A DNA stretch of 64,000 bases. It comes from PNON01 sp964387025 (GTDB taxonomy: Bacteria > Chloroflexota > Anaerolineae > Anaerolineales > Anaerolineaceae). The position numbers were made by a program, and so were the translations under genes. The notes beneath the pieces are model-generated. The model made no database searches, was not told the origin of the DNA, and saw only the letters and a program-made list of their open reading frames with translations. The stretch covers positions 62,001 through 126,000 of the forward strand of contig CAYLUZ010000002.1 of NCBI GenBank assembly GCA_964387025.1, written 5' to 3'. Positions 8,047 through 16,358 of this stretch are shown piece after piece (position 1 is the stretch's first letter; every line of letters begins with the position of its first letter).

Positions 8047-9903
8047 ATGGAGTATCAGCGTTACGGGTGGAGTAGTTCATTAAGCGAATTTATAATTACC
8101 GAAAAATCAATACTACTCATCAAGTTACGGGAACACTATTCTCGTTGCATGAATGAAGCACCCGGTGGATCTCAAATTGTTGCCTGGGAAGATTCTATCG
8201 ACATCCTAAGAAACCAATTGTCGAATCTAATTAAAACCATAGAAGTATCCGGTAATTGGACTATTATCTTTGAGTATGAGTTATTGAGAGAACGAGGTCG
8301 TCGACCTGATGTCATAATATTAACTGAAGAAAATATTATTGTCATTGAATTTAAAGGTTACTCTTCAGCAAATCAATCCCAAATTGATCAAGTATCTTCT
8401 TATCAAAGAGATCTAAAAAACTATCACTCAGGATCTCATAACAATCCAGTAGTCCCTTTTCTGTTGTTAACAAAAAGTAGAAGTCAATTGATTGAAAATG
8501 AGGAATTAACAATTCTCTCTCCAGATAATTTAGCAACCTCCTTACAGAACTATAAGAGTCAAGGTATTCATCCAATAATTTCTCCTAACGACTGGATAAA
8601 CTCTGAATACAATCCCCTCCCTTCATTGATTACTGCAGCGAGAATTATATTTGATCACGAACCATTGCCTCAAATTCGAAGAGCACACAGTGCTGGCATC
8701 CCTGAGACTGTCGCAAAACTTATTGAAATTGCAGATATCGCAAAAGGTACTGGCAGTCATCACCTTGCATTAATCACTGGTGTTCCTGGAGCAGGCAAGA
8801 CATTAGTGGGACTTCAGTTCGTCTATCATAATCATTTCGAATCTAATAAGACTGGTAAGACAGCAGTTTTCTTGTCTGGAAATGGTCCACTAGTAAAAGT
8901 TCTCCAGCATGCTCTTAAGAGTCCAGTATTCGTTCAAGATGTTCATGGATTCTTAAGAGAATATGGCGGTAATAGTCGTACCACTCCAAGCGAGAGTATC
9001 TTTATTTATGATGAAGCACAAAGGGCATGGGACAAAGAAAGGGTTCTTGAGAAGAGAATGCACTCCACTTCAGAACCAGAAGATTTCCTTACTATAGGAT
9101 CGCGGAAACCTTGGTCATTAATGATTGGATTAATTGGGGAAGGTCAGGAAATACATATAGGAGAAGAGGCAGGACTTATCCAATGGAATGATGCGATTAG
9201 AAACTCAAATGATTCTTGGCATGTTCACTGCCCCTTAAAAGTTGCTAACATTTTTACTGCAGCATCTTCGCTTGAAGAAACAAACGTACTTAACTTAAAC
9301 GAAACACTTCGCTCTCATTTAGCAACAGATCTACAGATTTGGGTTGAGACATTATTATCCAACCAAATTTCCAAAGCGAGCGAACTTGCACCAAAAATCG
9401 AATTTGAAGGGTTTCATATCTATGTGACCAGAAATTTGGATAAAGCGAAGAACTATGTCACAGAGAGATATACAAATGAATTAGATAAAAGATTTGGACT
9501 TATGGCGTCTTCAAAAGCAAAGATCTTATCAAAGTATGGCGTTCATAACGAATACCAATTTACAAAAAACTTTAGGGAAGGACCTTGGTACAACGATTTG
9601 CCATCCTCCCGGTATTCCTGTTGCCAACTATCTGAAGTCGCGACAGAGTTCCAATGCCAAGGTCTTGAATTAGATTTCCCTATAGTGTGCTGGGGAGAAG
9701 ATCTAACTTGGGATGGAAACCACTTTTTGGTAAGTGTTCCTCAACCAAGATCTGCTGCTAAAGATCCACACACTTTAAGATTGAACAGTTACCGAGTGTT
9801 ACTGACAAGAGGTAGGGATGGAATGATTATATTCATTCCATCTGAGTCAAAGTTAGATACAACATATTCAGTAATAATTAACTCAGGTGCTAAAGAAATA
9901 TAA
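8047..9903 (+). CDS. PD-(D/E)XK-like nuclease fused to DUF2075-type P-loop helicase
   Basis: 618 aa, ATG behind CGGGAGAA. The N-terminal ~200 residues hold EYELLRERGRRPDVIIL followed by IIVIEFKG (about 75-105). This has the E...D...ExK layout of a PD-(D/E)XK nuclease. The ATPase half has Walker A GVPGAGKT (~245), Walker B IYDEAQRAW (~319), TEFQCQGLELD (~533) and YRVLLTRGRDG (~582), as in DUF2075 proteins related to the Schlafen/SF1 helicases. It is the last gene of the plus-strand cargo run and ends opposite the RepA-like gene. A nuclease joined to a motor fits a restriction effector. The nuclease call rests on motif layout only. Confidence 0.78.
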   Translation: MEYQRYGWSSSLSEFIITEKSILLIKLREHYSRCMNEAPGGSQIVAWEDSIDILRNQLSNLIKTIEVSGNWTIIFEYELLRERGRRPDVIILTEENIIVIEFKGYSSANQSQIDQVSSYQRDLKNYHSGSHNNPVVPFLLLTKSRSQLIENEELTILSPDNLATSLQNYKSQGIHPIISPNDWINSEYNPLPSLITAARIIFDHEPLPQIRRAHSAGIPETVAKLIEIADIAKGTGSHHLALITGVPGAGKTLVGLQFVYHNHFESNKTGKTAVFLSGNGPLVKVLQHALKSPVFVQDVHGFLREYGGNSRTTPSESIFIYDEAQRAWDKERVLEKRMHSTSEPEDFLTIGSRKPWSLMIGLIGEGQEIHIGEEAGLIQWNDAIRNSNDSWHVHCPLKVANIFTAASSLEETNVLNLNETLRSHLATDLQIWVETLLSNQISKASELAPKIEFEGFHIYVTRNLDKAKNYVTERYTNELDKRFGLMASSKAKILSKYGVHNEYQFTKNFREGPWYNDLPSSRYSCCQLSEVATEFQCQGLELDFPIVCWGEDLTWDGNHFLVSVPQPRSAAKDPHTLRLNSYRVLLTRGRDGMIIFIPSESKLDTTYSVIINSGAKEI

Positions 9904-10113
9904 TCAATAAATAGTAATTTATTGAACTTTTCATGTACGCCGGAGCATATAATCTCATATTCCTCTTGGTGTTTTCTACTTAAATGCTTCCCAGTATTAT
10001 ATTTGGATTTACTATCCTATTTTTAAAACCCACAATTTTATTAATCTATACTTTGATATGAACAACGAAACAGAAATGTAATAATTACATAAAATACAAT
10101 TGAAAGAATAATT

Positions 10114-10170
10114 AATTATTCATACCACAGATACCACCTTGGATATAGTGACATTATGGTATGAATAATT
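10114..10170. repeat. 13-bp inverted repeat downstream of the RepA-like ATPase gene
   Basis: The arms AATTATTCATACC (10114-10126) and GGTATGAATAATT (10158-10170) are perfectly complementary. The left arm overlaps the interspersed ACCAC-rich repeat. It could be a protein-binding site or a weak transcription stop. The sequence does not decide. Confidence 0.6.
10122..10138 (+). repeat. ACCAC-rich 17-bp repeat, copy 1
   Basis: ATACCACAGATACCACC. It differs at one base from the copy at 11203-11219 and at three from the complement of 10199-10215. The three copies flank the RepA-like ATPase gene. They resemble iterons or 9-bp-period low-complexity coding tails. Confidence 0.6.
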
Positions 10171-10188
10171 TATATACACTGTCCATTA

Positions 10189-11139
10189 TTAATCTGCTGG
10201 TGGTATTGGTGGTACGGTATTGATGCGTTTCCATTTGGATCCTGTTTTTACAACCTCTCCTTTATTTTCTAGGAGGAATAACTGTTTTCCGATTGTCCCT
10301 CGATCAATACCTAATCCTTTTGAGACTTCCGTTGGAGTAAATTCACCCAATAAATTTTTATCAATGAAATCAAGGATATTTTTTTGTTGGTCTGGAAGAG
10401 TATGCTCTGAAATTTCCCACGACCCAGTCTCTGGATCGAACTGCAAATCTATTTCTTCTTCTCCAAAATCTCTTCCAGCAACCTGCAGACTTGCTCTTCC
10501 TTTTCCATGCTTGTAGAGACCCCACACACTATCGGCAGTACCGCTCTTCCCAGTTGAACCAATTACATCCGAAATAATATCCCTCGTTTGGTTGTTGGAT
10601 TTCCGATGATGATCCAGTCCCAGGATGGTAATTGAGTGTTTCATTGCAAGTTTTTGTAATTCAGAATATATAGCAACATTTTCACCGTAATCGTTATTTT
10701 TTACATCTGGAGTTAACCTTCCAACGGTATCAATAATTACTAATTGATAATCATTGTAAATAATTTCTTCTTCCAGCAGAATTACACCAGATTCAGTGAG
10801 TGGTTCCCAGTCAAAACAAAATGTTATATTGTCGTTTCGAAAATTCCCTAACATCCTGATTCTTTTTTGCATTCTTCTTTCACTGTCTTCTAATGCAATA
10901 TACAAAATCTTCCCATACGCTACCTGCTTATCAAATATAAATCCCCCGGTTGAAACTTCTAAAGCAATTTGTAATGCTAACCAGGATTTTCCGACTTTTG
11001 GTCTTCCAGCAAGAATACATAGACCTTCAGGAAGTATTCCTGGTATCACCCATTCAGGTTCCTCAAATTGCTTATTTAATAATTCTTTTGCAGTATATTT
11101 TTTAATACCCATTGATTCCATTGAAAAATATTCACTCAT
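10189..11139 (-). CDS. RepA-like AAA_25 family ATPase of a mobile element
   Basis: 316 aa, start at 11139 behind AGGAGAAAAC. Walker A AGRPKVGKS lies at 44-52, and a Walker-B-like LVIIDTVGRL lies near 132, followed by LGLDHHRK near 172. This layout belongs to the RecA/DnaB-like RepA hexameric helicases found in plasmids, phages and integrated elements. The C-terminal ~60 residues (FTPTEVSKGLGIDRGTIGKQ) look like a winged-helix domain. The tail VPPIPPAD is encoded by a short tandem repeat. Its likely role is replication or maintenance of the integrated element. It lies between the cargo and the integrase, with a 12-bp inverted repeat about 100 bp upstream. Confidence 0.8.
   Translation of the reverse strand: MSEYFSMESMGIKKYTAKELLNKQFEEPEWVIPGILPEGLCILAGRPKVGKSWLALQIALEVSTGGFIFDKQVAYGKILYIALEDSERRMQKRIRMLGNFRNDNITFCFDWEPLTESGVILLEEEIIYNDYQLVIIDTVGRLTPDVKNNDYGENVAIYSELQKLAMKHSITILGLDHHRKSNNQTRDIISDVIGSTGKSGTADSVWGLYKHGKGRASLQVAGRDFGEEEIDLQFDPETGSWEISEHTLPDQQKNILDFIDKNLLGEFTPTEVSKGLGIDRGTIGKQLFLLENKGEVVKTGSKWKRINTVPPIPPAD
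10199..10215 (-). repeat. ACCAC-rich 17-bp repeat, copy 2 (inside the ATPase gene's 3' end)
   Basis: Read on the minus strand it is GTACCACCAATACCACC and encodes the VPPIPP tail of the ATPase. It is related to the two intergenic copies at 10122-10138 and 11203-11219. Confidence 0.55.
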
Positions 11140-11202
11140 GTTTTCTCCTATTATTTTTAATTGCCTACTAATAATTATTCATTTGAAATTACGCCAATAC
11201 CG

Positions 11203-11219
11203 ATACCACAAATACCACC
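11203..11219 (+). repeat. ACCAC-rich 17-bp repeat, copy 3 (upstream of the ATPase gene)
   Basis: ATACCACAAATACCACC, within a longer run of ATACC units from about 11196. It lies in the 200-bp gap upstream of the ATPase start. This position suits an iteron or autoregulatory site, but three copies are too few to be sure. Confidence 0.55.
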
Positions 11220-11240
11220 AATTTCTGCCTCCTTAAACGA

Positions 11241-11273
11241 AGAATTGATACTACATAGTTCAGTATCAATTCT
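11241..11273. promoter_or_regulatory. 12-bp perfect inverted repeat, operator or terminator candidate
   Basis: AGAATTGATACT (11241-11252) and AGTATCAATTCT (11262-11273) surround a 9-bp loop. It sits between the winged-helix gene (ending at 11343) and the RepA-like gene (starting at 11139), both on the minus strand. No T-run follows on either strand, so an operator is more likely than an intrinsic terminator. Confidence 0.45.
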
Positions 11274-11342
11274 CAACCTCGGGAATTCCCATGGTAAAGG
11301 GTTTTTTATTTCCCAATCATTCCCATTTCTTTCCCAGTTTCG

Positions 11343-12008
11343 CTATTTTCGGTAAAGGTTTAATTCTGGGAAATCGTCTCTGAGCGCGTTCAGTCTATTA
11401 CTAATGGTTTTAGGTGTTCTATCAATCCCTGTTTCATTTTTGATTCGCCTTGCTATTTCTTGATCGGTTAGTTTTCCTTTACTTGATAAAAACAATTGAA
11501 CAATTTTTCTATCAAATTCATCCTCGATCTTATCCCAAGGTTCACCTGTTGGATCGGTATCATTTATTTTTAGAGTATCCGAAATAAGATTGCTTTCAAG
11601 AGGTATTGGTCCGGGTGTACTATCTAAGATGCCTTCATATGTTGAAATTTCCCCTAACATATTATGGACTACAATGTCATCCCTCTTCTTTACAAGAGTT
11701 ACAACCCTAATAATTCGGTTATACAACAATTCAAACAAAACTGAACTAACTTCATCAAATTGAAACCAAATGGAAATGACGTAATCAACCTCTTGCTCAA
11801 TCTTAATAGATAAAATACTTGTCTGGGGTTCGATATTATTGTTATCAATACTCATTAATCCAGACACAAAATATTCTATCGAAAAAGTCTCACCTAGATG
11901 AAGGATACTCCGGTTTTCGATAATTTCATCTGTTGCTATTGAGTCAATAAAGTTTGCTAGTTCTTCTGTTGAAGGACCTATTGTGAAATATTGATATCTT
12001 TTCAACAA
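11343..12008 (-). CDS. Unrecognised protein with C-terminal winged-helix-like domain
   Basis: 221 aa; I do not recognise the family. The TTG start at 12008 lies behind AAAGGAAATACC. Residues ~1-125 alternate hydrophobic strands with acidic stretches. The final ~60 residues (FDRKIVQLFLSSKGKLTDQEIARRIKNE...KTISNRLNALR) look like a winged helix-turn-helix. It lies between the integrase and the RepA-like ATPase on the same strand, where mobile elements often keep a regulator. A role as the element's transcription factor is plausible but unproven. Confidence 0.6.
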   Translation of the reverse strand: MLKRYQYFTIGPSTEELANFIDSIATDEIIENRSILHLGETFSIEYFVSGLMSIDNNNIEPQTSILSIKIEQEVDYVISIWFQFDEVSSVLFELLYNRIIRVVTLVKKRDDIVVHNMLGEISTYEGILDSTPGPIPLESNLISDTLKINDTDPTGEPWDKIEDEFDRKIVQLFLSSKGKLTDQEIARRIKNETGIDRTPKTISNRLNALRDDFPELNLYRK

Positions 12009-12130
12009 AGGTATTTCCTTTCCGAGATAAAATGTTCATCAAATATAGCACATATTAATTGAATTCATTTTTATGCGAATAGAAAAAATAATTACCATGC
12101 TTAGTCGAACTTCTCCCGGTTTATTAGACT

Positions 12131-13120
12131 TTAAATTAAATTGTCCACCGGACTACCTTTCATAAATGCATTATGAGCATCATCTGTATTTGTCTTGGCA
12201 TAACGGACTAATACTTGAGTATCTGCATGACCAGTTAATGCCATCAACCTGATGATATCCACCTCAGCGCGTATCATTTTGATCACGAAAGTACGTCGGA
12301 ACGCATGGAGTTTCTGCTTGGGTATACCAATTTGCTTACACCTTTGGTCGAGGATATTGTCTAAGGAAGAGTATGTCAATCTCTCGTTGTCACGGTTAAG
12401 AAATAAAGCACAACAGTCATTTCCACTTTTGTTGTTCCAGAAATAACCAGTACGTTCTTTCAAATATGTCCTGATTACTTTCCGGGTTTTCTTTCCAATG
12501 AATACTGTCCTTGGTTTCCGTCCCTTACCTTTTCTAATCACGATTGTCCCAGTGATCTGATCGAGGTCACCAATATTCAAAGCACATAACTCAAACGATC
12601 GAATACCCGTATCCAATAAGGTTAGCATGATTGCTTTGTCACGAGAACCACTTACTGTATCCTTTTCGCATGAGTCGAGTAATGCATTAACATACTCATC
12701 TGGTATGGGTTCGAGTATTTCTTTCCCAATTGTAGGTGCTTTTATTTTCCTGATTGGGTTACGCCAATCTTCCGGTTCTGCTTCATCCTCGTACCACCGA
12801 AGGAATGCTTTGCAAACACGATAACCTTGGTTCACACCACCATCGTTGTGTCCACGTTCTCGCATCCATATTAAGAATTCTCTGATGGTTGTCGTTGTTA
12901 TCTGGTTGACCTTATTTATTCCCAACTCATCTGTATATTCCAGAATATTCTTGAACTGGTCAATGTAGAATACAATTGTGTTGGGAGAAACATTCATTGC
13001 TTTCCGGTCAAGGATAAAACCTTCCATCCATTCAATGATAGAATCTGGGTCACTAGGTTTTTCTATAGATATGTGGTTGTTGACAGGTTTCCGTTTCATG
13101 AATTGCGTTTTTAGGGACAT
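12131..13120 (-). CDS. Tyrosine recombinase / integrase
   Basis: 329 aa from ATG 13120, chosen because GGAGGAG lies six bases upstream. An in-frame start 30 bases earlier lacks such a site. The N-terminal ~110 residues form a SAM-like core-binding domain (SPNTIVFYIDQFKNIL). The catalytic domain shows LLDTGIRSFELCAL with the first Arg, HAFRRTF (HxxR), LTGHADTQVLVRYA with the final His and Tyr. All five active residues seem present. It reads away from the tRNA-Arg fragment 50 bp upstream, the usual layout at one end of a tRNA-integrated element. It should catalyse integration and excision at the palindrome at 13156-13176. Confidence 0.93.
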   Translation of the reverse strand: MSLKTQFMKRKPVNNHISIEKPSDPDSIIEWMEGFILDRKAMNVSPNTIVFYIDQFKNILEYTDELGINKVNQITTTTIREFLIWMRERGHNDGGVNQGYRVCKAFLRWYEDEAEPEDWRNPIRKIKAPTIGKEILEPIPDEYVNALLDSCEKDTVSGSRDKAIMLTLLDTGIRSFELCALNIGDLDQITGTIVIRKGKGRKPRTVFIGKKTRKVIRTYLKERTGYFWNNKSGNDCCALFLNRDNERLTYSSLDNILDQRCKQIGIPKQKLHAFRRTFVIKMIRAEVDIIRLMALTGHADTQVLVRYAKTNTDDAHNAFMKGSPVDNLI

Positions 13121-13155
13121 TATTGATCTCCTCCATAAAAATAGTGTCAACGCGC

Positions 13156-13176
13156 TTAGAAGTTAAAAACTTCTAA
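13156..13176. promoter_or_regulatory. Attachment-site core: 9-3-9 palindrome over the tRNA-Arg anticodon region
   Basis: Perfect arms TTAGAAGTT (13156-13164) and AACTTCTAA (13168-13176) surround AAA. The right arm is the anticodon loop of tRNA-Arg(TCT); the left arm is not tRNA and comes from the element. Paired inverted arms around a short spacer are what a tyrosine recombinase binds. This is therefore the probable att core at the right end of the element. Confidence 0.75.
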
Positions 13177-13211
13177 GCCGTTGGTTGAGAGTTCGAATCT
13201 CTCCTGGGGCG
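13170..13211 (+). pseudogene. 3' part of tRNA-Arg(TCT), right attachment-site remnant
   Basis: Starting at the anticodon loop CTTCTAA (anticodon TCT at 13172-13174), the sequence follows a tRNA to its end. The T arm is GAGAG-TTCGAAT-CTCTC (13187-13203), then CTGGGGC and discriminator G. The 5' half (acceptor, D arm, 5' anticodon stem) is missing, and the bases upstream do not pair with the 3' anticodon stem. It is thus the duplicated 3' end made on integration. The intact gene should lie left of the window. Confidence 0.82.
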
Positions 13212-13352
13212 CTATTTTTGGGGAAATTTGCTTCATACTTATAAATCTTCGTATTTGTTTACATTGTTCTTATATTGTTGATGTAATATTAAGTGATGTA
13301 CTATGAATTTCATAATACAGAAAATTGATATAGTAATCAACTAAGGGAAACT

Positions 13353-13784
13353 ATGATAGAAATACAAATAATCAATCAACATCTCAGCATGGCCTCGGAT
13401 AATGATCCGGATCCATCTGATATGAATGAAAAAAAAATCGTTAATTGGAAGCATTTCTCTCACCCGCACACCTGGCATCCACCGACAGATATTTATGAGA
13501 CTGAAGACCACTATATCGTTCGGGTGGAAGTGGCTGGAATGAATAAGGAAGAATTTTGCATTAATCTCGAAGAGGATAGGTTGGATATCAGCGGCTCAAG
13601 GCCTGATCTTCAGTTAAATCGAGCCTACCATCAAATGGAGATTCCATATGGAAACTTTAGATCCACAATAAAGCTGCCATCAGCCGTAGACGGTAGCCTG
13701 GTGACAGCAGAATATCATGATGGTTTCTTACTCGTTACTTTACCTAAAGCCTTTCCTACTATCATCGAAATCAAAGAAGAGTGA
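13353..13784 (+). CDS. Hsp20 / alpha-crystallin family small heat-shock protein
   Basis: 143 aa, ATG behind AAGGGAAACT. After a ~35-residue variable N-terminus, the alpha-crystallin domain runs from WHPPTDIYETEDHYIVRVEVAGM to the end. It includes the LDISGSR strand and the GNFRSTIKLP...DGFLLVTLPK C-terminal part. It holds unfolding proteins in the cytoplasm without ATP. Its stop overlaps the start region of lon, so chaperone and protease share a transcript, which suggests heat or stress control. No CIRCE element is visible upstream. Confidence 0.9.
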   Translation: MIEIQIINQHLSMASDNDPDPSDMNEKKIVNWKHFSHPHTWHPPTDIYETEDHYIVRVEVAGMNKEEFCINLEEDRLDISGSRPDLQLNRAYHQMEIPYGNFRSTIKLPSAVDGSLVTAEYHDGFLLVTLPKAFPTIIEIKEE

Positions 13785-13786
13785 AA

Positions 13787-16357
13787 ATGCCTGCATCAAA
13801 ATGGTTGGACTTTGAAAAGGATATTGAATGGATAAAAAACGATGAACGTATCATGAATGATATGTATTTGTTACCTTTACTTACCAAAGTGAATCCAAAA
13901 CAGGAAGATGAAAACGCTAATCAGAAGGCGGAAGATGATCTTCTCTCCAAATTACCTGATGAAATGCCAATCCTACCTTTGCGCGGTGTAGTTGTTTATC
14001 CCGAAACTACTGTACCGCTAACAATAGGTCAGCCACGCTCGATCCGATTGGTGGATGATGTGATCGCCAAAGACAGGATCATCGGATTGGTTTCAACACG
14101 GGATCCGGAACTGGAAAATCCTGGACCTGAGGATTTGTTTACCATCGGTACAATAGCTGTAATCAATCGTCTGTTTCGCGCCCCGGATGGGACGATCCGG
14201 TTGTTGATCCAGGGAATAGCTCGCTTCAAATTAGGTGAATTCACCCAATTTGAGCCATACTTTAAAGCAAAAATTCAATTGATTCCCGAAATACAAGAAA
14301 CCGGGTTGGAAATCGACGCGCTTGCCAGAAATGCCCGTAACCAATTTGAGCATATCTCAGATCTCGTTCCTTCAATTCCTCGTGAACTTGTGGCATCCAT
14401 TTCTTCCCTGGAAGATCCTCTCCAAACAATATATACGATTGCAAATTTCCAGAGGATGGACCCCCAGGAATCGCAGGAGATTCTGGAACTTGATTCTGTC
14501 TCGAAAAAGCTGCATAAATTGGTTGGAATTCTAGCTCGGGAAGGTGAAGTTCTTGAGCTAGGCCAAAAGATCCAAAATGAAGCTCGTTCTGAGATCGAAA
14601 AGATGCAGCGGGAATACTTCCTTCGGGAACAGCAGAAAGCTATCCAAAGAGAGTTGGGAGAAGGTGACGAACAATCCGCTGACATAGAGGAATTCCGTCG
14701 TAAATTGGAAGTGGCTAAAATGCCCGAAGAGGCAGAAAAACAGGCTAAACGTGAGTTAGAACGTCTCTCACGTCTGCCATCCGCTGCAGCCGAATATGGT
14801 GTCATTCGCACCTATTTGGATTGGCTTGTATCTCTTCCATGGTCCACTGTTACAGACGATAACCTTGATATTTCACATGCCCGCCAGGTTCTTAATGATG
14901 ACCATTATGGATTGTCCGATGTGAAGGAAAGAATACTGGAGTACCTGGCCGTCCGAAAACTTCGAAAAGAGCGGGTAGGAGAAATTGATAAAAATAAAAC
15001 TGTAGATTACATCCGCAAAATGCGTGAAGGCGTGATTCTGTGCTTTGTTGGTCCTCCTGGAGTAGGTAAAACCTCGCTAGGTCAATCCATAGCCCGCGCG
15101 CTGGGTCGAAAATTTATTCGCATTTCATTAGGTGGAGTACGGGATGAGGCTGAGATCCGTGGACATCGTAGGACATATATCGGTGCAATGCCTGGCCGTA
15201 TCCTTCAGGCAATCCGCAGATCAGATTCCCGCAATCCTGTTTTCATGCTGGATGAAATAGACAAACTCACCTTTGATTTCCATGGAGATCCTGGTTCCGC
15301 ACTACTCGAAGTACTTGATCCTGAACAAAATTCTGAATTCAGAGATCATTACCTGGAAGTGGCTTATGATCTATCACAGGTAATGTTCATTACCACCGCC
15401 AATCAGCTGGATACCATTCCAGGTCCCCTATTGGATAGGATGGAAATCATCGATATATCTGGATACACCGAAGGCGAGAAACTCGAGATCGCCCGGAATT
15501 ACCTTATTCCCAGGCAGCTTAGGGAAAATGGGTTACGTTCGAAAGAGATCACTTTTTCTGATGAGGGGATTAAAGCCATTATCCAAAATTACACAAGGGA
15601 AGCAGGTGTCAGAAGCCTTGAACGTGAAATTGGTGCAGTGTGTCGGAAATTTGTAACCCGAATGAGTGAAGGTCTTACCAAGAGTATTACTATTAACACG
15701 AGGAATGTAAAAGATCTGTTAGGCAAACCCACTCATTATGGTTCACAAGAAATAGCCATGCGAACATCTTTACCCGGAGTGGCCACCGGTCTGGCATGGA
15801 CACCTGTCGGAGGGGAAATTCTATTCATTGAAGCAACCAAAATGGCAGGCGGAAAAGGTTTTCAGATCACAGGGTCTCTGGGTAATGTAATGCAAGAATC
15901 TGCCCGGGCAGCACTCTCATACGTCCGTTCCAAAGCAGACCAACTTAAGATCCCTTCTGATTTTTTTGATACACATGATATCCATTTGCACATACCTGCA
16001 GGGGCGCAGCCGAAGGACGGCCCTTCTGCTGGAGTTACGATGGCGACTGCGCTTGTATCATTAATAACAGGGAAGCAGGTGGATCCATTGGTTGCAATGA
16101 CTGGTGAGATCACACTCCGCGGGCTGGTTATGCCAGTAGGCGGAATCAAGGAAAAAGTATTAGCTGCTCACCGAGCAGGAATAAAAAAGATTATTCTTCC
16201 AAGACGAAACCAGGTTGATCTTGAAGAACTTCCAGAAGAAGTATTAAAATCAACCAAGTTCGTATTTGCAGATACAGTAGATGATGTTCTAAAATCAGCA
16301 TTATTGAAGACAAAAGTTTCGAAAATCAAATCAAATTTGACGAAAGAAAGCGATTAA
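13787..16357 (+). CDS. lon: ATP-dependent protease Lon (LonA)
   Basis: 856 aa. ATG 13787 is preferred over GTG 13781 because GAAGAG is then correctly spaced. The N-terminal LON substrate-binding domain (DEMPILPLRGVVVYPETTVPLTIG) begins near 60. A coiled-coil segment follows, then the AAA+ module with Walker A GPPGVGKT (~421) and VFMLDEIDKL. The serine-lysine protease domain has DGPSAGV (Ser ~748) and GGIKEKV (Lys ~791). All catalytic parts are intact, and the length is slightly above the usual ~780-820 because of an N-terminal extension. It degrades damaged and short-lived regulatory proteins in the cytoplasm. Confidence 0.96.
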   Translation: MPASKWLDFEKDIEWIKNDERIMNDMYLLPLLTKVNPKQEDENANQKAEDDLLSKLPDEMPILPLRGVVVYPETTVPLTIGQPRSIRLVDDVIAKDRIIGLVSTRDPELENPGPEDLFTIGTIAVINRLFRAPDGTIRLLIQGIARFKLGEFTQFEPYFKAKIQLIPEIQETGLEIDALARNARNQFEHISDLVPSIPRELVASISSLEDPLQTIYTIANFQRMDPQESQEILELDSVSKKLHKLVGILAREGEVLELGQKIQNEARSEIEKMQREYFLREQQKAIQRELGEGDEQSADIEEFRRKLEVAKMPEEAEKQAKRELERLSRLPSAAAEYGVIRTYLDWLVSLPWSTVTDDNLDISHARQVLNDDHYGLSDVKERILEYLAVRKLRKERVGEIDKNKTVDYIRKMREGVILCFVGPPGVGKTSLGQSIARALGRKFIRISLGGVRDEAEIRGHRRTYIGAMPGRILQAIRRSDSRNPVFMLDEIDKLTFDFHGDPGSALLEVLDPEQNSEFRDHYLEVAYDLSQVMFITTANQLDTIPGPLLDRMEIIDISGYTEGEKLEIARNYLIPRQLRENGLRSKEITFSDEGIKAIIQNYTREAGVRSLEREIGAVCRKFVTRMSEGLTKSITINTRNVKDLLGKPTHYGSQEIAMRTSLPGVATGLAWTPVGGEILFIEATKMAGGKGFQITGSLGNVMQESARAALSYVRSKADQLKIPSDFFDTHDIHLHIPAGAQPKDGPSAGVTMATALVSLITGKQVDPLVAMTGEITLRGLVMPVGGIKEKVLAAHRAGIKKIILPRRNQVDLEELPEEVLKSTKFVFADTVDDVLKSALLKTKVSKIKSNLTKESD

Positions 16358-16358
16358 C

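Larger units (their letters stand above)
9904..10188. other. AT-rich gap between converging genes, with inverted repeat
   Basis: A 285-bp gap with no credible gene. It separates the plus-strand cargo from the minus-strand replication/integration genes. It contains a 13-bp perfect inverted repeat (10114-10126 and 10158-10170, arm AATTATTCATACC, 31-bp spacer) and one copy of a 17-bp interspersed repeat (10122-10138). No T-rich terminator is evident. Confidence 0.6.

Noticed and set aside
11190..11222. CRISPR-like short repeats
   Set aside because: Unit length is about 9 bases, without spacers or cas genes.
10796..11236. 146-codon plus-strand frame ending in YRYHKYHQFLPP
   Set aside because: It is antisense to the RepA-like gene and its tail comes from the ACCAC-rich repeat. 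No start signal. Kept only as a hint in the repeat finding.
13151..13176. tRNA-Phe-like anticodon arm AGAAG-TTAAAAA-CTTCT
   Set aside because: The anticodon would be AAA and no D arm exists. The tRNA-Arg(TCT) 3' end plus recombinase palindrome explains all bases.
13216..13352. CIRCE-type operator before hsp20
   Set aside because: No TTAGCACTC inverted repeat is visible. The gap is AT-rich with only a weak TTTACA-like element.
14275..14811. 178-codon frame opposite lon
   Set aside because: Antisense shadow of the conserved lon coding sequence with biased Ser/Arg composition.
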